A stretch of DNA of 64,000 nt from Nymphaea colorata (lineage: Eukaryota; Streptophyta; Magnoliopsida; Nymphaeales; Nymphaeaceae): positions 14,187,858-14,251,857 of the forward strand of contig NC_045144.1 of NCBI RefSeq assembly GCF_008831285.2, given 5' to 3'. The position numbers were made by a program, and so were the translations under genes. A model generated the notes under the pieces. That model was not told the origin of the DNA. It searched no databases and saw only the letters and a program-made list of their open reading frames with translations. Positions 59,348 through 64,000 of the stretch are shown piece after piece; position 1 is the stretch's first letter; every line of letters begins with the position of its first letter.

Positions 59348-59665
59348 ATTATAATCTTTTTCACCCATTCTGGTGCTCGTGACTGCCAATAAAGTATTCG
59401 GTATTGCAGACAAATTTCTAATTTATCTTTCATAATTGTAATTAAATTTGTTTATTAAGCGAACAAACGTCAGACAGGACGGACAGAGCAGACAGAACAA
59501 ACATATGCGAAACAAACACTGGACAAAAAGAACATGGTGTTCTGTTCTTAAAATCATCAAACGATGGACAAAGAACATCATTGTCCATGAGGACATGACA
59601 GTAGTGTAATGGACAGGACGTCCTGTCTGTCCTGTCCCAATGGACAGCAATCAAACGACCTCTTA

Positions 59666-60590
59666 GGGAACATGGTAGGCTGATCATTTATATAGTTTGT
59701 CTTCTCCTCATAGGTTTTGCATGATGCAATAGAGTTAATGCAACGAAGAGTAATGAATGAAAGTGATGCATTCTCAGTCCCGCTATCATGGTAATTTAGT
59801 TTTTGCAATACATTTATTTTTTGCTTGTTATTAGAACATTATATATGTTCTTGTATCATGTTGTATAGAGTGCAGTTTGCCGAAAGCCCTTTGGTTGTGG
59901 TTTCGTGCATGCTAGAAAGATGCTTTTCGACCCCACTTTGTGGAGCTTGTTTGAAGTGATCTATACTCAACAGATGCATCAAGCATTCTCGCCTAAATCG
60001 ATCACACTTCATCTTCACTCATGTGCCGACACTGTACTCTATAGGTTCTACTTCCTACCTTGTGGGAAAAGTGTCATCATCGAGTACTATATATTCTCAA
60101 CATGCAGAAGAAAGCTTGCTTATACTAGAATTATTGAAAATACATGGATGAGTACAACTTGATTTGTAATTCGTGAAAGAATTCTTAACGAGGCAGTGCA
60201 GGATCAACATGATTCAATGACGCTTTTTCTATAGCAAGGAAGCTCCCCACCAAAACAATGGACATGACTACGGTGTTTACAATGACAACCAACCTGCTTT
60301 TGATTATGCATGTATTGGATAGACGTCTCATATTCGTTTCTTGTTAACAAACATATTGTTTTCTTTACATGATAGTATATTATATCTCAGAAAACAAATA
60401 TGTGATGATTTAGTGGAGTACATTATATCAAAGGTCGCAGATAGACATCACACGAAGATGAAGAAAACAGAAATTATTAACATGAACAATAAACAACAAC
60501 ATGTATTTAACTAACACAACTATAATAAAGCAATGTTTGATTTGTAAAGCAAAGAACAAGAAACAAAATAAATATGAGATAATGTCGAAG
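59666..60590. other. Spacer, no gene recognised
   Basis: The open frame at 59905-60162 (plus) has no domain I know. The rest is AT-rich. Confidence 0.4.
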
Positions 60591-61600
60591 GCAACACTTC
60601 CATCTAACGAATAAGAGATAGAGAGATCACAACATGTAAAAGATAAAGCAACGATATATGCAACGGAAAAGAGATAAAGAGACAGCAATGCATCAAAGAT
60701 AAAACAACAACATAGAAACAGAAATGAGATGGCGAGATAACAACACGTCAAAGATAAAGTAGTGATATACGCAACAGAAATAAGATAGGGAGATAACAAC
60801 ACATCAAAGATAAAGCAAATACGCACAAATAAGAGATAAGAAGATAATAACACGTCAAAGATAAAGCAGTGATATACACAATGGATATGAGGTAGGGAGA
60901 CAACGTGTCCAAGATAAAGCAATGATATACAGAATGAATAAGAGATAAGAAGATAACAATGCATGAAAAATAAGCATCGTTATATGCAATGATAATGCAA
61001 TAAAACAGAGATATACTCAAAGGATATGAAATAGAGAGATAGCACATCAAAGATAAAGCAACGATGTACACAACAGAAATGGCATAAAGAGATAACAACA
61101 CATTAAAGTTAAAACAGCTATATATGCAATGGATAAGAGATAGGGAGATAGCAATGCGTCAAAGATAAAGCAGTGATATATGCAACACAGAGGACATAGG
61201 GAGATAAGAACACATCAAAATTAACGTAAATTTACACATCTGATATGAGATAAGAAGATAACAAATCAAAGATGAAGCAGCAATATATGCAACAAATATA
61301 AGATAGGAAGATAACAATATGTCAAAGATAAATCAGTGATATAGGCAACAGATATGAGATAAGGAGACAACGTGTCAAAGATAAAACTGTGACATACGCA
61401 ACAAATAAGAGATATGGAGATAACAATGTGTTAAAGATAAAACAGTGATATAAGCAACGGTAATGAGACAAGACGATAACAACACATCAAATATAAAACA
61501 AAGATATACAAAACAAATATAAAATAGGAAGATAACAAGTCAAAGATAAAGGAATGATATACGCAAAGGAAACAACATCGTTAATGTGATAACATAACGG
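60590..61600. repeat. ~57-bp satellite array, about 17 degenerate copies
   Basis: The unit carries TCAAAGATAAAGCA, then GTGATATACGCAAC, then ATGAGATAGGGAGATAACAA. Copies start near 60638, 60695, 60751, 60809, 60858, 60910 and onward to about 61543. Spacing varies from about 49 to 60 bp. The long hydrophobic Leu/Ser/Ile-rich frames on the minus strand (60428-60964, 60748-61101) are repeat translations and not proteins. Confidence 0.9.
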
Positions 61601-62200
61601 TAATGTGATAACGCAACAGAAATTGAGTCATTCATTATCTCACATCATTCATATCGTATGACAGTCATTAATAAAATTTAATATTATCGATCATGCATCG
61701 TTGTAATCTTTAGAACCGATACTTCTTCACTATGCATGTTATGGTTGTATATCTGTAAATGGACGGTCTACAGTGGGTCTAATAGAAGGTATGTGCTCCC
61801 ACATTCAGAAATACAGATATTATAAGATGAAAGGTAATCCTTTTAAGATAATGCTACATGTTGAAGATAATATCTATACATGCAGCAACAACCAACATCC
61901 TCTATCGAATGCAACTTTGCTCTTAAATCGCTCTAGCTGTCTATACAAATCTGCAAGCGCACCTGCCCTCCATGCGTAGTTGTGAATGTATTTTACATCT
62001 TCTAAAAATTGATGTACTGACAGCTTATTTTAGAGCCTGAATTGTCACTAAAAAGACACATGTCAAACAAATAAATAAGAAATGTCAAACAAATAAATAA
62101 GAAAGGACCTCAATGCTTAGTATGCTTTTTGTGAAGTAGCATCATGCTTTGCATGCTGCCATTTATTCTATATCTCTACCACAATTAATGACGTCAACTT
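61600..62200. other. Spacer, no gene recognised
   Basis: The open frame at 61773-61979 (plus) has no domain I know. An ATGTCAAACAAATAAATAAGAA word is duplicated at about 62066 and 62085. Confidence 0.4.
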
Positions 62201-62229
62201 CTCTCTAAAGGCCACATATTGAACTCCAA

Positions 62230-62440
62230 ATCTATCAACCATAGAAGATCATTGCTCTTCCCTCTCAAGTTATAATTGGAAGTTTCAAGTACAATTTTCT
62301 GTGAATTTTAAGACCCAACAGCCAAGCAACGTCTTCTAGGGTGATTGTCATCTCGAATCCATCAAACACAAATGTGTTTGTTTGAGAATCTCATTTTTGT
62401 GCCAGAGTGTATAAGAGCCCCAATTGGAGTTCAATGGTGT
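62230..62440 (-). pseudogene. Plant mobile domain (PMD) relic
   Basis: The minus strand reads TNTFVFDGFEMTITLEDVAW then LLGL, the signature of the plant mobile domain (aminotransferase-like, PF10536), found in MAIN/MAIL1-like proteins and in several transposon families. Just upstream in the same frame is a TGA, and the frame ends about 20 residues after LLGL. About 50 of the roughly 350 residues of the domain are readable. It is a relic, probably transposon-derived. Confidence 0.75.
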
Positions 62441-62719
62441 CATTCAACAGCAGCCCCGAGAACTACATTCCTGCCAATCTCTGTTTCTAGAAGTTCGATT
62501 GAATTTCATACCATTTGAAATCAGAACACCATTGGCAGCGCCTGCATTTCTGTAACACAATACCAAGGTCAGTGACATGATCCAGCATAGAAATTTCAAT
62601 TACAGTTACTTGAATAAACGTCATAGATTACCTACATCAATCACACAGTCGCTGTTTTTTTTTTTCGAACTTCTACTTTGGTTGGCTATTTTCTCCTTTG
62701 TCAAGCACTTCTAATTTTT

Positions 62720-63180
62720 AGTGCAGGTACAGTCTGCACATCGGCAACTGCTTCCTCTTATTCATCCAACAATAGATCGTACTCCTCATTCTCCACCTCC
62801 CCTTCATTCTCTATCTCTGTGGCCTGTCCATCCCTTTCTGCTACCTCCTCCTCCTCATTTTCCTTCTCCACATCTTTCTTCGTCTCTGCGGCCTGTCCTT
62901 CTCTCTCCGCCACTCTCTCTTCTTAATTTTCCTTATCCTCATCATTCTCTATCTCAAAGGCATGTCCCTCCTTTCTGCCACCACCTCCTCCTCCTTAATT
63001 TCTTTATCCTCTGCTGTCTTGGCAGCCTATCCATTTGTTTCTGTCACCTCCTCATCATCATTTGCTTTCACCCCACTGTTCTTATCGATCTGGTCCTTAT
63101 TTTCTTTCTCTACTTCATTTCCTTTTTCATCAACAAGAAAAGGGCTGCAATAATAGCTTCATCTTCACATGCCTCATCCC
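62720..63180 (-). pseudogene. Acidic-repeat coding remnant
   Basis: On the minus strand about four repeats of 23-24 codons can be followed, each with an E/D-rich block and an AER-DGQA-like block: DDEEVTETNG, DKEIKEEEVVAER, VAEREGQAAETKKDVEKEN, EEEEVAERDGQATEIENEGE. It ends with YDLLLDE and a TAA at 62758-62760. One TAA, one TAG and a frameshift break the upstream repeats. The strand is the same as the PMD relic downstream, and the two may belong to one decayed gene. No function can be assigned. Confidence 0.5.
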
Positions 63181-63459
63181 ATCAACACATGCTTCCTAAT
63201 TTTACATTTGAAATATGAGATAATTTATTTCAAAAAGAAAAAAAGGAATTTTACAAACATTATTAAGTCAAGTTCTTCAAGGTTTCAAACTTCTCTCTCT
63301 TGATTCTCATTAATGCAATAAAAAAGGCAAAAACATAGAGAGACGGGAAGATTTCTCTGACTAAATCGACAAATCTGATATGATGATTGGACATGTGTAT
63401 TTTTGTAAAAAAATTAAAGAAAATACGTCTCCAGCATGGCATGCGCTATCATGTCACCT

Positions 63460-63765
63460 ATCTATTTAATCTCACCTCTGTCTCGCCTCTCTTCCTCCCC
63501 TGTGAAAATTTTGTAGCTGCTCTAATCTCACCATCTCTCCTCTCTCTTTCTCTCTCCCCTCTCTCTCCCTCTGGAAGGAGGAAGGAGAAGGGTATGAAGG
63601 GAGAGAGAGAGGAAAAAATTGTAAAAAAAATTGGTTAAACCCCATGTGTTCGTTGGAATAGGCAGCACTTGTGTGCTTGTCTTTATTTGTAAGCTCCTTG
63701 GTTTTCCCTTTATCCTTCTCTTGGTCTAACTCGAAGGCATGGTTGTCTGGAGCCATGGTACTCCC
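63460..63765 (-). other. Open frame of unknown significance starting MAPDNHAFELD
   Basis: The frame from 63756 begins MAPDNHAFELDQEKDKGKTK and stays hydrophilic for about 45 codons. It then runs into a CT/GA tract (63535-63615) that encodes repetitive Ser/Pro and Arg/Glu. It might be a first exon, but I recognise no family. Confidence 0.25.
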
Positions 63766-63767
63766 TC

Positions 63768-63901
63768 TGGTCTCTCTCTCTCTCTCTCATAAACATCAAG
63801 TTGTTTTACATTCCTTCTCTTTAGAGTCTACCATTGATGGTTTGAAATGATTTAACTCTACATTTGGTTCGTGTGGGCTTGCAATACACACACACACACA
63901 C

Positions 63902-63940
<39 letters not shown>

Positions 63941-63942
63941 GG
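63768..63942. repeat. Microsatellite cluster (CT)n, (CA)n, (TA)n
   Basis: (CT)n at about 63770-63789, (CA)n at 63883-63904 and (TA)n at 63905-63938, then a GA-rich stretch to 63955. Confidence 0.9.
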
Positions 63943-64000
63943 GAGAGAGAAGCAGGCAAGCAGCCATTGCCAGTGATAGTGCTAACGAATGCTTGGTGCT

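Larger units (their letters stand above)
54132..59662. mobile_element. 5.5-kb TIR element, PIF/Harbinger-like, carrying gene fragments
   Basis: The left end GAGGTCGTTTGATG and inverted right end GAGGTCGTTTGATTG match over 14 bases. TTA flanks both ends (54129-54131 and 59663-59665), the 3-bp TWA duplication used by PIF/Harbinger transposons. Inside both ends are many GGACAGGACA-like words. A CT-rich leader-like stretch follows the left end (54.29-54.79 kb). No DDE transposase was recognised. The interior holds an FLZ exon and unidentified minus-strand exon-like pieces, so it looks like a non-autonomous element with captured DNA. The alternative is two separate small elements of one family on either side of host DNA. 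Confidence 0.6.

Noticed and set aside
60428-61101. Long hydrophobic minus-strand frames that look like membrane proteins
   Set aside because: They are translations of the ~57-bp satellite array and change frame with unit length.
62678-63218. Ser/Phe- and Pro/His-rich plus-strand frames
   Set aside because: They are the antisense of the acidic-repeat remnant, whose minus-strand reading gives coherent repeated units.

Overview
The window is nuclear DNA of a flowering plant, probably not a grass. The evidence is two multi-exon genes of plant families, AT-rich intergenic DNA with long (TA)n tracts, Ty1-copia, hAT and PIF/Harbinger-like debris, a Caulimoviridae-like integrated copy, and PPR, FLZ-finger and plant-mobile-domain fragments. 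I cannot place the species. No bacterial features (operons, CRISPR) and no tRNA or rRNA genes were seen.

Two genes can be assembled exon by exon with open, in-phase junctions, both on the minus strand. (1) 1846-9708 encodes a 392-residue alpha/beta hydrolase of the plant monoacylglycerol lipase/caffeoylshikimate esterase type, in 8 exons. (2) 45426-52235 encodes a 336-residue IST1-like protein (ESCRT-III/multivesicular body pathway), in 6 exons. They are separated by about 36 kb of repeats.

Layout: 0-1.3 kb holds a PPR relic and a transposon end with stacked palindromes. 1.6-9.9 kb is the lipase gene, with a 206-bp tandem duplication in its large intron. 10-15.6 kb is AT-rich DNA with small tandem repeats and candidate MITEs. 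15.9-18.2 kb is a dead hAT (ZMYM1/TTF-type) transposase. 18.3-19.05 kb is an ~83-bp minisatellite. 19.27-24.23 kb is a decayed Ty1-copia element with both LTRs. 24.23-26.7 kb is a broken endogenous pararetrovirus-like polyprotein interrupted by a GC-rich element. 27.7-30.0 kb holds GC-rich MITEs. 32.2-38.7 kb is an LTR-like stretch followed by a local array of ~1.5-1.65-kb units, each carrying a copy of the same ~190-bp hAT-type MITE. 43.7-44.9 kb holds two more terminal-inverted-repeat (TIR) elements. 45.4-52.3 kb is the IST1-like gene, with a 782-bp MITE with a perfect 8-bp target duplication in its third intron and a foldback MITE just upstream. 54.13-59.66 kb looks like one 5.5-kb element with TTA target duplications; it contains the last exon of an FLZ zinc-finger gene and unidentified exon-like pieces. 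60.6-61.6 kb is a ~57-bp satellite. 62.2-63.2 kb holds a plant-mobile-domain relic and a degenerate acidic-repeat coding remnant.

The most unusual points are: the 5.5-kb TIR element carrying an FLZ exon without its partner exon; CT tracts directly at the 5' splice sites of three introns in the two genes; the triple GTGAAATTTCAC palindrome module; and the MITE-bearing tandem array. All calls come from reading the sequence. No database search was run.
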